NCBI RefSeq assembly: GCF_002865645.1
Contig: NW_020194555.1
Location: forward strand, 1,488,001-1,552,000
Direction: 5' to 3'
DNA from: Hyaloscypha bicolor E
Lineage: Eukaryota > Ascomycota > Leotiomycetes > Helotiales > Hyaloscyphaceae
DNA: 64,000 bases
Shown here: positions 12,010 to 24,200 of the stretch, piece after piece
How the letters are laid out: each line of letters starts with the position of its first letter
How positions within the stretch are numbered: position 1 is the stretch's first letter
The notes under the pieces: generated by a model
The model's database searches: none
The model's input: only the letters and a program-made list of their open reading frames with translations
What the model was told of the DNA's origin: nothing
Made by a program: the position numbers and the translations under genes

Positions 12010-12444
12010 AATTCGGATATCTCATATTATTTTGAGACAAACTCTCCCCAGCTCGGTGCAAAAGTACATGCCGTTATCCACATCATGAAGCCAAATGTTG
12101 TGACGAGGTTGACTGCTCTCCTGCCGTAATTGCCACTCAATGGTGCGAGAATAGTCTTGCCAATCAGATAGCTGACGAGGTAGATGGAGACCGGAAAGCT
12201 TTCCACGCGTGGCCATCATTGAATCCAAAATCCTTGATAGGAGAGTAAACGACCCCAGCGGCAAGCGACAAGCCGTTGGTGCTATTGCGACAAGATTGAC
12301 GGCGACGGCAAGGATCAAAGCCTTCCGAGCTTGCGGCCAGTTTTCCAGTTTGATGGACGGCTCGTCGTCAAAGGTAAAATTAGTCATCTCCATATCTGAG
12401 GTATCGCAGCCAGTGCTGGAATATTCAGCGTCGTCCATCGGCAT
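12010..12444 (-). pseudogene. N-terminal remnant of an MFS drug-type transporter
   Basis: From ATG 12444 the minus strand reads an acidic leader, then NWPQARKALILAVAVNLVAI (start of transmembrane helix 1) and LPLGSFTLLSRILDS. The match then moves to another frame, where VSYLIGKTILAPLSGNYGRR is the helix 2-3 region with MFS motif A, followed by AVNLVTTFGFMMWI. A frameshift near 12.19 kb separates them and nothing recognisable follows, so about 130 of the usual ~500 residues remain. The family exports small molecules by proton antiport. Dead copy. Confidence 0.72.
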
Positions 12445-12820
12445 CTCCCCTTTCTCCAGCAGTGTGCTGTGCGCTGAATTCCATTATACAGAAGATGCAG
12501 GTGAGATAATACATAGTCTTCGCTCGATGGCTCTCAACTGCACTCAGTGACGTTTAGTGACACTCAAATGCTCAACACGAGAGGGAAATCCCCAAAAGTC
12601 GTCATGGTGAATCTGGACTTACACCTCTAACAACTACCAGCTCGCGCCATTTGATCTAGTGCCAAAGATGGCCTAATTGGGGCGGCGAGAATTCTGATGA
12701 CCCGTGATACTCTCTTGTTTGCCTAAAGGAACCTCAATTGATTTCTATTTCCTTCATTATGAGGCGAAAATGGAGGCACTCCTCTGACTTACTTTTCTGA
12801 TTTCTTTTGAAACTGTAGAA

Positions 12821-13831
12821 GTGTCAGGAAAATGTTGTCATGAACTAACTCTGCGGGGTCGCGGTAGTGCTTTGGTGCCCGGCTCTCGTTGGCGCACTGA
12901 ACCCTGCTACACATACCGCACTCGTTGGCACGTCATTTTTTCCAAGCAAAACAAATCCCCAAAGAGCAATAGGTTTCTCAAGCAAATCCCCTCTTACCAG
13001 ATTGCAAGTCTTAACGGGGGCAATCACATCAGAGCTGAACTCTTGTCTCATGGAGCTCAAACAGCGGAGCTGACAATCGACTTCGAAATAAACGCAAATA
13101 ACGTATGAGAAAGAAGTTGGGAGAACTTCGCTGGCGTTGTTCGGAGGGTAGACGCCGGAGTTCCCCGAAGAAGATGTTGCGGAGGAGGTGTTCAAAACTG
13201 CAAAAGCCAAGAAGGAAGTAATGAAAGAAAATTTCGGAGGTCAAGGAAGCATTGAGGTTATTAAATGTGGCGCAAGAGCGCCTTCCACAAGCACAAAAGG
13301 AATTGGCGAGCGCACAGAAGGTGGGCAGGGACATGTGACTCTTTGTCGATGACAATCTCAGCTCGTTGCGTTTGGGAATAATAAGAAACTTTGCGAAGCA
13401 ATGACTGTCATCCGCGAGACCGATCTGGCTTCTGTTTCACCAGAGACGTTGTTGAAGAAGGAAACCCTGGCTGCGCAACTTGGACTCGCGAAGGTCAATG
13501 CCGAGACAATTGATTCTTGGGAGGCTACGTTTTTGGCAATTCAATTGGTTCAGCTCATGGCATTCTATGTAGAGCCAAACGAGATTTCAAGCAACTTATC
13601 GAAGATGTCAAACAAGAGGAACGGAGAGCGCTAGCCGAGATCAACAGCACGGCGAAGCAGTTAGAGTTTGCGTCACAGGAGCTATTGCTGCCAGGCAGGA
13701 TATTTTTGAGAAGGTCGCGGGCTTTGGTCAAGCACCTCCGTGTTACTCAGATGATAAACCGGCGCCGAATTATTCGGGCATTCTGGGAGAGGGGCACGAG
13801 CATAGGGACAGATTTCGGCAGATTGGGATAG
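12821..13831 (+). pseudogene. Broken coding remains, unidentified, partly coiled-coil-like
   Basis: Several overlapping plus-strand frames have charged, Glu/Lys/Ala-rich composition. One is 13401-13634 (begins MTVIRETDLASVSPETLLKK). Another (13517-13831) contains a heptad-like stretch DVKQEERRALAEINSTAKQL. An earlier piece near 12.95-13.11 kb reads SSKSPLTRLQVLTGAITSEL. They appear to be parts of one longer protein with stops and shifts between them, but I do not recognise it and cannot join them by credible introns. Confidence 0.3.
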
Positions 13832-14689
13832 AGACATGAAGAACCTTCTCTTAGTTCAGGGCCTGGTTGAGCGGCTTAAGTCTATATCAATATCTTTACC
13901 TCTCTAGTTAGACAAACCACTGAGTTTTCTGCAGTTTAGCATCTTTAGAACTTTTGCACATTATCTTGCCTTCGTTTCCAGAGGATAGCAACCTGGAATA
14001 GTCATCCATCTTGGATCCTCGAGGTTTTCCCCCCAAAAGAGGATGAAGTGCCAGGACATCCAGCAATCCTCCCAAGTATCGTATCTTGACGCAGACTGTC
14101 CAGACATGCTGGAGAATTTGCGGATGGTGTGAACATCTTCTAAAGGTCTGGGTGATCATTTCACAGACTGGGAACTGCTTCCAGTACCGCTTACAAGACC
14201 CTTAACCCAACTTCTATTCGTTATAAGATTATTTCTTCTCTCCTTCTTTTCTGCGTAGAGTCGCAACTTACTGGACTTTCACCCGCAGCCCCTCACTTCA
14301 CGTGACTAATATTACCCCGCCCCCTTTTGACTCGCGTTTCAGCCTCTCATCGTCTCTTTTCGCACCCTTATTTCGCAATTGACGAATAAAAGTACTTCCT
14401 CAACTCGCTCGTTCAGGGAGTGTCGCCGCAGCTGAGTCCAACATGTGTCATTGGACAAGATTGTGGAATGATTCCAGGACCATTAAATTCGACAGGGGCA
14501 ATTCGACTCGTTACTGGAACGTTGCAACGGTGGCGCTTCCGAAAACTGACGCTACAAGCAGATTGGACCTGCAGAAAATAGCCTATTTTCTCAATATTTT
14601 GGACTTCTCCTCTCCATCGTCAATTCTTCGGACCGAGCTGTAACAGTTGCAGAGCTGCGAAAGGAAGATTTTGCAGCTTCGAGCCCACG
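13832..14689. other. Intergenic and probable 5' leader of the P450 gene
   Basis: No coding segment supported. The last few hundred bases are presumably promoter and 5' untranslated region of the P450 starting at 14690; pyrimidine-rich tracts near 14.22-14.45 kb are consistent with a fungal promoter, but no specific site can be named. Confidence 0.4.
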
Positions 14690-16566
14690 ATGGCATCGAC
14701 CATCATGGATCTGGTTCGAGATATCGATGTGGAGTTCTCTCCTCTGATTGTGTGCGGAATTATAGCTGGAGTGGTGTTCGCCTGCTGGCAGTTTCTTTTC
14801 ACGGGCTTGGACCCGAGGGAGCCTCCTGAAGTGAGGTCCAGCATTCCTTTCGGTCATCTGTTTGGGATGCTATGGTATAAAGCTGAATATGTAACAGTTT
14901 TGAGGTGAGTTCTTCTGTCTGTTCACTTCTTTTCAAGATGAGTGCAGTTGTTATTCTTTCAGCGTCTCCCTTCAGCCAGTGTTTTGAGGAAGGAACCGCA
15001 TCCAGTGATCGGCCGGGAGAATTTGCTTCGTCACTTAGTGGCCTCGATTTATGTTTGACCCATCAATTGTTGTCCTGCGTTCTGTACTGATTTTATCATT
15101 TCGCCAGCCGCAAAGTCAAGCAACCGATTTACACCATTCGAATTCTGGGGACACGAATGTATATCCTCTGCTCCCCAGAATTCATCCAAAGGACCTTCGC
15201 CAACCCGAAAGCCTTCACATTCGAGCCCTTTGTCTCCACCGCCGTTAGACGTCTCCTCAACATCAGCGAACCCGACATGAAAATCCTCCTCCAAGAACCA
15301 GGACCCGAGAAACTCCCCTCCTACGCACAAGACATCCACGACCTTGAGCATTCAACCTTAACGCCCGGTGCAGCACTTTCTCAGCTAAACGATGCTTTCC
15401 AGACCAGGTTAGCAAAATCGTTTAATGAAATCGATACCGAAGGAACGACAGTCAACCTCCATAGCTGGAGCAGAGACGTAGTCACACAAGCAGCATGTGC
15501 CGCGATTCTCGGACCCGACAACCCCTACGAAGATGATCCTACTCTCATCGAAGCTCTTTGGTAAATCTCCCCTGATACTCCCAACACTTAATTTTAATTT
15601 AAATACAAATGCTAACATCAGCCACACAGGGATTTCGAAACCGACATCGTCCTCCTCATCCTGCGCATCCTCCCCAGTCTAACAGCACGGCGCGGCTACG
15701 TCGGCAGAGCACGCCTCAGGACCGCTTACCTATCTTACCACCATACAGGCCTCTGGAAACAAGGCTCCCCACTCCTCCGTGGAATGAGAGAAATTGGGAA
15801 GAAGCATGGCTTCAACGATACCCAGATTGCGGAGTGGGACGTCTTGTTCACGATCGCGGCTGTGACGAATGCTATTCCGATAAGTTTCTGGATGTTAAGC
15901 TATATACTCGCCGACCCTCAATTAACTCCATCTGTGCGGGGAGAGCTCAAGGCAATCGTAACAGTGAAGGAAGACGGGAAGGGAGGCAAAGTCTTGACAT
16001 TAGATCCTCGAATGATTCGTGAGCATTGTCCTATTCTCATCTCGATCTGGGAGGAGATGTTGAGATTCACGTCACAGCCTACGCTAGGACGATATGTAAC
16101 GACTGATACGGTGGTCAACAACGAGTATCTCCTCAAGGCGGGGAGTGTGGTGCAGATTCCGACTGGGATCACGCAATCCAATCCTTCATATTGGGGTCCT
16201 GACTCCTCTTCTTTCAACGCCCGCCGCTTTTTCAAAACCGATAAAGATGGAAAGGAAAAAGCGAGCAAAGACGAAAGGGAGCAAGAAAAGTTGCAGAGGA
16301 GAGCGTATACGCCTTTTGGAGGCGGGAAAAATCTTTGCCCTGGGCGCCATGCGGCTGCGAATGAGACGCTGAGTTTTGTGGCGATGATGATTTATGCTTT
16401 CACGATTGAAAACAAAGATGGGAAGCCATTTAAGGTTATCGAGACAGCACCAAGAGCTGCTGGTGCTTCGGTTCCGAAAGCTGAGGGGGATGTGGAGGTT
16501 ATTATTAGGCTGAGAGATGACTTGAGGGGGGCGAGGTTGGCTTTTGCTGGTGGAGAAGGGAGGTGA
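14690..16566 (+). CDS. Cytochrome P450 (CYP7/CYP8-like fungal type)
   Basis: Three exons: 14690-14904, 15108-15560, 15630-16566, giving 534 residues in frame. The introns start GTGAGT and GTAAAT; the second has a GCTAACA branch site. An N-terminal membrane anchor (about residues 18-36) suggests endoplasmic reticulum location. The I-helix oxygen-binding region is atypical, as in CYP7/CYP8-like enzymes (AAVTNAIPISFWMLSYIL). The K-helix ExxR is E365-R368. The haem loop FGGGKNLCPG carries the ligand Cys459. These enzymes oxidise lipophilic substrates with electrons from cytochrome P450 reductase; in this subgroup sterol or oxylipin-type substrates are plausible, but the substrate is not visible. 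No biosynthetic backbone gene is next to it. Intron 1 (203 nt) is long for this genome but restores a well-conserved segment (RKVKQPIYTIRILGTR). Confidence 0.9.
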
Positions 16567-17245
16567 GAAGAAATGAGAGTTGTGCTCTGAAAATGAGTCA
16601 ATTATAAAATACAAAATCTAATTCATCGATATGCCGTGGAGAAGTTCATGATAATGGATAATGAGAATCTTCCACAATACACCAATAGTGTCCAGGCCAT
16701 CTTGAACCCACGCGCTAATAATATAAAAATATATGAGCCGGTTCCTCTCGTCCAGTCATATCGCAAACATACTCGAGTCAGCATCTTCATTGGCCCTCCA
16801 ACCAGCGAATCCGACCGCTCAAGCCCACCACTCATCTCACCTTCTTCTCGTTCCTGCATCTGCCAAGCCCCTTCTGCAGGACCCAGATTTTGCATTTCCT
16901 TCCCAGCTGAAAGTCCAGCTTATGCTGTCATGAAACTCTCTGAGTCCATGTGTGAAGGTGGTTGGGAAATAGGGAAAAGAAAAGGTATTACTTAGTCACC
17001 TGACCAGACTCCTCTTTTCTCAATCAGGAAGGTGGGGAACTTTCCCCTCGCACGTGGGGCGACCACAGGTGTCAATTTTCTCCCAAGGCTTCTGCAAGCT
17101 CCAGAATCAATAACTCGCAAAGAGAATCGCCGAGCTGGATGCAGTTGTGAAAGGTGGGAGAGCTGTATATATATTAGGGAGCATGGACTTTAATTTTTCC
17201 TGTGTCTTGGAGTGTCTCACCCAAGCTCTCAATTCAACCCTCGTC
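16567..17245. promoter_or_regulatory. Intergenic; TATA-like element before the phosphatase gene
   Basis: No coding sequence. A TATATATAT run at about 17.16 kb lies roughly 80 nt upstream of ATG 17246, fitting a TATA box for the secreted phosphatase gene. The rest shows nothing specific. Confidence 0.4.
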
Positions 17246-18663
17246 ATGCAGCTCACGCGCCTCCTCCCGTTCGGCTTCGCCATCACGTGTGCAAGTCTCG
17301 CAGCACCGGCACCGGAACCAACTGCTCTTGCTGTCCTGCCTAGAATTCATTCCAATGAATACATTAATTACACGACTCTTACTGGTTTCTTCTTGCAGGA
17401 TGATCCAGCTACCTCCACTACGGGTTTTGACTATGTGAGAATGCAGTTTTGGAGACAGAGAGAGAGAGAGAGAGACAGGATGTGGCTAATTTATATATGT
17501 GTAAAGGCAGCTGTAAATTTCGGCTTGATCAACAGAACATATTCAACCGATAGCGAGGTCCCTGCGGACTGGACACAATGGCAGAAGTTCGATCACTACG
17601 TCTGGCGTCTGAATCGTGGCAGTGGACGTTTTGTCCAATATAAAGTCTTGTACATGGGGTAAATATTTTTTTTTATGTTTAATTTCATATCCTGCTGCGG
17701 AAGATGAGAGCCTGGAGGTATTTCAGGAGCCATCGTTCCTAAAGCTCCCAGCTCTTCCAGAATTTTCTCGATTTTACAGCGCTAATTTCCCGTGTTCATA
17801 GCCGTCATGGTGAAGGATATCACAACGTCGCTGAAACATACTACGGAACTCCTGCTTGGAACGTGGGCCTTTCCTCCTGGCGCCAAATTCCAAATTACTG
17901 ACATGAATAAGTGTTACTGGTCCCTCAAAGACGGCAACGGAACCGTATCCTGGGCCGACGCACGCATAACCCCCAACGGCGTCGCGCAAGCCGTAAAAGC
18001 GCACGACTTCTGGGCCTCCCACATCACCAGCCAGAAAATTCCCGTGCCAGAGACATACTACACATCCCCCTTGACGCGGTGCTTACAAACAGCAAACATC
18101 ACGTTCTCCGGCCTCGATCTGCCCTCGCGTCAACCCTTCATCCCCACCGTAAAAGAGTTATTCAGAGAAGGGATTTCTGGGCACACGTGTGACAGACGCG
18201 GCACGAAAACGTACATCCAGGATGCATTCCCGGCATATAAGATTGAGGCCGGTTTCTCGGAAGATGATCTGCTCTGGAAACCGCTCCAGGGCGAGGTGCC
18301 AGTCGACGAAGACATCCGCAGCAAGATTGGTCTAGATGAGGTATTTGACAGTGATGACAGCACATATATCTCCATCACCAGCCACTCGGGAGAAATTGCT
18401 TCCCTTTTACGAGGTAAGACTTCCTCTATTTCTTATTCTATTTTTTGTTTTTGTTTGGGAGGTTTGGGAGAAGGGGTAGAGAATGAAGCTGATAAAATGA
18501 TACAGTGCTTGGTCATCGCAACTTTAGTCTGAGTACTGGACAGGCCATTCCTGTGTTGGTTAAGGCGGAGACGATTGAGAGCAAGCCGATTGTTACTGCT
18601 AGCCAGGCGTGGACCACTATCTCGACTTGTAGCACAGCGCCGCCACTTCCTACTGCCACCTAG
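17246..18663 (+). CDS. Secreted histidine phosphatase (phosphoglycerate-mutase-like fold)
   Basis: Five exons: 17246-17434, 17507-17658, 17802-17862, 17912-18413, 18506-18663; 353 residues. A signal peptide (MQLTRLLPFGFAITCASLA) is followed by an acidic/proline linker. The catalytic motif RHGEGYHN places the phospho-accepting His at residue 116, and YYTSPLTRCLQTA is the typical second block. The acid/base region is FREGISGHTCDRR, and the second catalytic His lies in SITSHSGEI. All junctions keep frame: exon 2 starts after an AAG acceptor, which restores AAVNFGLINRTY, and a 49-nt intron restores NCYWSLKDGNG. Family members hydrolyse phosphomonoesters; substrate unknown. Intron 1 contains a (GA)n run. 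Several N-glycosylation sequons support secretion. The C-terminal tail is Ser/Thr/Pro-rich. Confidence 0.88.
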
Positions 18664-18931
18664 AGGAGCACAGAGGTCGCATTGGATGGATTTAGTGAAT
18701 AAGTAGTGAAGTATTGGTAATGTTGAATGATATAATTGAGATAACCCAATCTACCTCCTGCTTTCCTACGAGGCTGCGGGACATGCTCTTACTCAACGCC
18801 ACTGGGCTGAAAAGCGTAGCCATGGGAGTGACACGAGATGGACGAATTGCTAATAAAACCAGAATCCGTGATAAATACTTATTTCCATTGCGAATCCAAC
18901 CCAATCAACCTAAACCAAAGGAGAAGCCAAA

Positions 18932-20086
18932 TCAGCACCAACCATACTTCTCATTTCCAACCCACTCAATGTCATCCGAGGTGCCACTTCCCTCACCATA
19001 CCACATCAAACTCGCAATACTCTCCTCCTCCCTCTCAACCTCACTGTGTTCCAACCCAGTCCCCTTAACCAGCCGCTTGACAAACTCAGTCGGGTTCCAG
19101 AGCTCCACATGTCCAAGCTGCCACTCCTTCGCTTCCGCCTGAGCAATCTCCAAAATACCTTTCAATTTAGTTGCATTAGCTTCCACGTCTGCTTCATCCT
19201 CAATAACGAGTCGTAGTATATGAAGTGTATTTCCTGATTCCGGTTTTAAAGGGCCATAGAAAGCTCGTGTCCAGATAGCCCAAACGCGGGAGCCGGGCTC
19301 ACCGGCAATAGCGCCTTTGATGTTAGGCAATTTGCCAAATATTTTGCCGGAGACAAAGTCTTCGCGCTTGTGGTGCCATTGCATGACATCGTGGTTTGGG
19401 ATCAAGGCAATGTGTACTTTCTCGTCCTTCGCGGTTTCGAGGCTTCGTTTGATGTATGTTTCGTCCAACGCACAGAGTTCCTCGAGATCGGGATAGGCTA
19501 AAGGTTTCGCGTTAAAGGGCTTGCTGTTCGAAGCTGGCGGGAAAGCGATGTGTGTACTGGGAAAGGGCACCCATCCGAACTTTGCGTAGTATTTCTTCCC
19601 AATGTCCGAGTACAGGATGCTGAATGGGCAGCAAACGTTTTTGTCGACCTGCCAGTCCTTCAATACAGGACCCAGCTCTCGCAGCATCCGACTCGCGTAT
19701 CCCTTCCCTCGAAACTTGGGCTGGCTGAATACGCTGCCAATTCCGTGTGTGATGCCTTCTGTGATAACGCCGTTGTGGGATACTAAGACTGGCTTGCGGA
19801 GGGATTCGCAGGAGGCGAGGATGGGACGCTCGTTAGGGGGAAGGGTTCGGTCGACGAGGATCCAGTGTGTTACACCGCCGTCTCTTGCAAGAGGAACGGT
19901 GGTGAGGAACTGCTCGCGTTCGAGGTAGTCGGGGACGGAGAGCGCGGTGCCCCAATTGACGGAATTGAGGTTCCAGGTTGCCAGCTTCTCCTCTGGTGTT
20001 GGGTGCGTCAAGTAAAGGAAGTCGGATCTGGAGTCTGGCGACATGGAAGTCTCGGGCAATGTCGTGGTGGGCGTGTTCTCTCCCAT
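18932..20086 (-). CDS. LYC1-like GNAT lysine acetyltransferase family protein
   Basis: An uninterrupted 384-residue frame from ATG 20086. The GNAT acetyl-CoA-binding motif is visible as QPKFRGKGYASRML (about residues 126-140), preceded by the beta-strand region GIGSVF. The remainder, including the conserved C-terminal half with WHHKREDF and VWAIWTRAFYGP, matches the fungal LYC1 type. The founding member in Yarrowia acetylates the side chain of lysine, the first step of lysine catabolism; some relatives have other substrates, so the exact reaction here is inferred. No intron, no signal peptide, presumably cytosolic. It is convergent with the phosphatase gene (268 nt apart) and diverges from the RBR ligase gene across 1.16 kb. 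Confidence 0.85.
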   Translation of the reverse strand: MGENTPTTTLPETSMSPDSRSDFLYLTHPTPEEKLATWNLNSVNWGTALSVPDYLEREQFLTTVPLARDGGVTHWILVDRTLPPNERPILASCESLRKPVLVSHNGVITEGITHGIGSVFSQPKFRGKGYASRMLRELGPVLKDWQVDKNVCCPFSILYSDIGKKYYAKFGWVPFPSTHIAFPPASNSKPFNAKPLAYPDLEELCALDETYIKRSLETAKDEKVHIALIPNHDVMQWHHKREDFVSGKIFGKLPNIKGAIAGEPGSRVWAIWTRAFYGPLKPESGNTLHILRLVIEDEADVEANATKLKGILEIAQAEAKEWQLGHVELWNPTEFVKRLVKGTGLEHSEVEREEESIASLMWYGEGSGTSDDIEWVGNEKYGWC

Positions 20087-21244
20087 CGTGATGTTGATGC
20101 TCGAGGTACCTGCCTACAAACTAAAAGGTTCTGAGGGTCGATTGCTTGTCTTGTCTCTCTGTAAATATTCTATGCTAGGTGAATAGGGTTATAGGTCTTA
20201 ACAAAGCAATGCTGGGTTGGACGCAGAGAGCGTATAAAGAGGGTCCAAAGGGCGCGGTGCAAACGCGAACTTCGAATGACAAAGAAGGGAAACGGCGATT
20301 CCGTTGATCAAGGTCAGCAGATAGATGAGAGATGATACTTCCAAGTTCATGAATCGTGTGACTTCATGGCAGAGATTTCCATTGAGTAAAGGTCGAGGCA
20401 AGACCTGCCGTTAGAGGTTATCCCTCCCTCCAACCTCTAACGGCAGGTTTTGGAGTGCGGAAGGAAATGTTTCTTGAACCTTGACCCTTGACCCGAAGAG
20501 AACCGAGTTTGGAGGTTAGTGGGGGCTTGAGAGGCGGTGAATCGTGAAAATGTGGGTCGGACCCCTGCCTTTAATCGCAGCAAATCAGCAGCCAGTAATT
20601 TGCCGGGGAAACAGTACATCGATTCTAACCTGCATTTCTCCTGTGTATCTCAATAGTTCCACCAAGTGTGCCATCGCTCAAATGGTTGAGGTGTTGACAG
20701 CTCTCGAGGTTCACGGCCCGCCTCACGTGCCGATAAAAAACAAAAAACGGTTAAGCGAGCTCCGATAAGCTTAGCGCCGCCCAAAATACTGTAGAGCGCC
20801 GACGTCCCTCGTCCCTTCTTCTATCTTTCTGGTTCGCAGCCTCGTCTGGAGCCACCAAGTTCGCCTCTGGTCAAGACTGCCCATGAATCATATCAACTTA
20901 GGGCGAGGCGTGATATGGTATGACGGCGCAGACATTCCTTCCCTGACGCCCAGCGGACACTCCAGCTTTTCCATCCCAGGTCAACTTTGTTTGCCATTTA
21001 CAACCCCCGGGCTGGGCTCGCTGTTTTGGAACTTGATTCACCCAGTTGCTCCTTCTTTCATCTCGAAACAAAACGACGCCGAGGAACTTGGATTTCCTTC
21101 CACAGCAAAACACACCAACACAAGGCAGCTGTCCACCAACATCAACGCATTCTCCGCTACAGCGCCGAGTTGTCGCCTCGCCCTATGCCGCTCACATAAT
21201 CCTTCTTGCGAGCAGCCACGGACTGCAATATTCCAACAGGAGCC
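20087..21244. promoter_or_regulatory. Divergent promoter region between LYC1-like and RBR genes
   Basis: About 1.16 kb separating two divergent starts. It holds a perfect 17-bp hairpin (listed separately). The part nearest the RBR gene is GC-richer and is probably its 5' untranslated region; open frames there (20883-21348) have no domain and no credible link to the gene. Confidence 0.45.
20403..20448. repeat. Perfect 17-bp inverted repeat with 12-nt loop
   Basis: ACCTGCCGTTAGAGGTT at 20403-20419 is exactly complementary to 20432-20448; the loop is pyrimidine-rich (20420-20431). It lies in the divergent intergenic region about 320 nt upstream of the LYC1-like start. It could be a transcription-factor palindrome, a small foldback element or a hairpin RNA. 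Confidence 0.8.
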
Positions 21245-24200
21245 ATGAACCGTGTAGCTCAACCCCAGGCCCAGCAGGCGCCTCAGCTTCCTCGAGATGC
21301 AGCGAATCAGCGTCGACAGGAGGTCATCGACCTAATATCCGAAGATGAAGACGTAGAATCCGGGTCCGAAGACTTGGATTTTGAGGAGGGAGACTTATTT
21401 GTCGATGCGCCACAATCGCCCGTCCGACCCCAAGATCCTGCTTTGGGTCGAGGCCAACAAGAAGCTGTATTCCATATCATCGACCTCATGGACCACGAGC
21501 CGCTGCAAATCGTGCCTCCAGTTCCTGCCCCCGCTAGACCGGCGAGTCCACCTCCCGCCCGAAACCAAGAATGGGGCGACTATATTATCGACGGCGACTT
21601 CGATGCCGCAGAGTTCGCTCGGGCCCTTGAGAATGAAGGGGAATGGCATTTTATGGCCGGACCTCCAGCACCAGGTCCTCCGATAGCACCTCATCAGCAG
21701 GCTGCGCCACCAGCAGCGGCTCCAGTCCAGCAAGCATCACAGCTGGCTGCCATTGCAGAGTCTAAGGATGAATGTATCCAAATGGTTGCAGCAGTCTTTC
21801 CTGGAATATGCCTGGATCACGTGTCAGAACTTCACAACAAGATTTCCAAGTCTTCCGAACGGCTGATAGCCCATCTCTTGGATCAGATGGACAAAGGCGT
21901 GCTCTATCCAAAGGCTAAAGACAAGGCAAAGGACTTGAAGAGGAAGCGAGAAGTAGATGAGATTGAGGAAGCAGCTCGCAAGTATGGGGCTCCGGACCGT
22001 GTCATCTCCGCGAATGTAGGAGGAATTCGGCCGTATATGTGAGTTGGCACCATTTTCGTTGCAGCGGTCAAGCTTGGGCTCGTGAATTCCGCTCCCCTTA
22101 ACTCTTCCGATATTTCTTTGAAGGAGGTGTGCCTTGTTTCGCATTTATATTTTAGACTTTACTTTCTTATTTCGTTGGATAACCCCCTCGCGAATGGAAT
22201 AATCACTGACTCCAATAGTCGAAACATCCTCTCACACGAGTTCCCCGATACTCCAATGGCCTTCATAGATGCAACCCTAAGCCAATCAGGACACCGTTTG
22301 TTTTCAGCTTATCAACTGTTGGATGAGGCCGGCCGAATCTACCATCCCCTTACTTCGGGTTACACCAAAATCAAAACTGCACGGAAGGCGCATACTGATT
22401 TCCGGGAGGAAAGCATAGAAACCCTTCTCAGCGATCCCACTGGAGACCTCGAGCGTGGTGAAATTCTTCGAGAACTTCGAGCTGCAAGAAGATATAAAGC
22501 AAAAGCAGATACAAAGCGCGAAGAAGAGCGTCTAGCTGCACTCGAGGAAGAAGAGAATGAGAGGAGAGCGCATGCAGAAGGAACAATGGAGGAGTGTGTA
22601 TGTTGTTTTGGAGACTATCCACTAAACCGTATGGTTCATTGTGATGCAGATGAGATGCATTGGTTCTGCAGAGGCTGTGCGCTTCGAAATGCCGAGACCG
22701 AAGTCGGCCAATCTAAATACGAGCTCTGCTGTATGTCGATGGAGGGCTGCGATGCAAAATTCACACTCTCTCAAAGGTAAAGTACTTGCACTGACAGCCC
22801 GGATGTCTCTACTGACTGTTGGTAGGGCTCAATTCTTGAACGAGAAGACAAAGATTGCCCTTGAACGAAACGAACAAGAAGCAAACCTTCGTCTGGCAGG
22901 CATAGAAAATCTTGCGAGTTGTCCTTTCTGTCCTTTTGCAGCAGAATATCCCCCAGTCGAAGTTGATCGTGAGTTCAGATGCCAGGCGCCGGATTGTGAG
23001 AAGATTAGCTGCCGTCTGTGCAATCTCGAGTCGCATATTCCCAAGAGCTGCGAAGAGAACGCTAAGGAGACGGGTCTATCTGTGCGTCGTCGTATCGAGG
23101 AAGCCATGTCTGCAGCTCTGATCCGAAAGTGCAACAAATGCGGAACACCGTTCATCAAGGAAGAAGGGTGCAATAAGATGAGATGCACGCTGAAAGGGTG
23201 TGGCAACGTCCAGTGCTACGTCTGCTCAAAGTCCTGCGATTACGACCACTTCGATGACAGGGGTCGTGGCGGCAAGCCTGGAAATTGTCCCCTCTTCGAA
23301 AGTGTTGAGACGAGGCACGATGAAGAAGTTAGCAAGGCCGAGAAAGAGGCATTGGAACAGGTTCGAGCTGAGCATCCAGAGTATACTGAAGATGACTTGA
23401 AGGTAAAGGTGTCGGAAGATGTCAAGAAAGATGACGAGCGGCGGAGGGCAAGAGATCCCAGACTTAACCCTGCTGTGGGAAGGCCGTTACCGATTTATCG
23501 TGGTTAGTGGAAACTTTTCCGGCGTGGAATTTTGGCAAAGTTTTTTTCTGCGCTGTGTCGAGTGAGACGTGCCTTCTGGGCACCTTGTTTTGATTTCTTG
23601 TTGCCCCTTACCATGGTTCTTTTGAGAATGGATTCGAACTTCTGAGACAGAGGCTAACCTATGGGAAGGCTTTCCAATTCAAGAAATGAATGCAATGAAT
23701 GCAATGCATATGCAACGCCATTTCATGCCTAGACGAATGCCGCGACCGGCAGGAGCCGATCCAGCACTTCCGGTGCTTCCAGATCAAGGCCCCGGAGGAG
23801 ATCTTCCTTATTTTCGTCGCGAGCCATATCTCGGTCCTGGTCGACGAATTGGAGACGGTAAGTTTTTTCTTGGAAACAGGGAGATTTATGCGACTCACAT
23901 AGACGTTCAGTAGCGAGACGGTTCATTGCTAATTTGAAAACCTAGCTGGCCAACCCAACCCCGGCGGCATGTTCGACGATGTTGACGATATGGGGATCTT
24001 CAATATGCCTTGGGGAGACGACTTTGGTTTTCCCCCGCCGCCCGGCGCGTCTCCTCCCGGCTTCCAGATTCCTCTGCCTCCTCCCAGACTTGCGGCCCCA
24101 GCATTGCCCCCGGCTCCTGGTCCAGCAATGCCTCCTCTAGCAGCTGCCCGACCTGGCGATGGTATGTTCGAGGACATATTTAGGGGACATCCAGGTGAGC

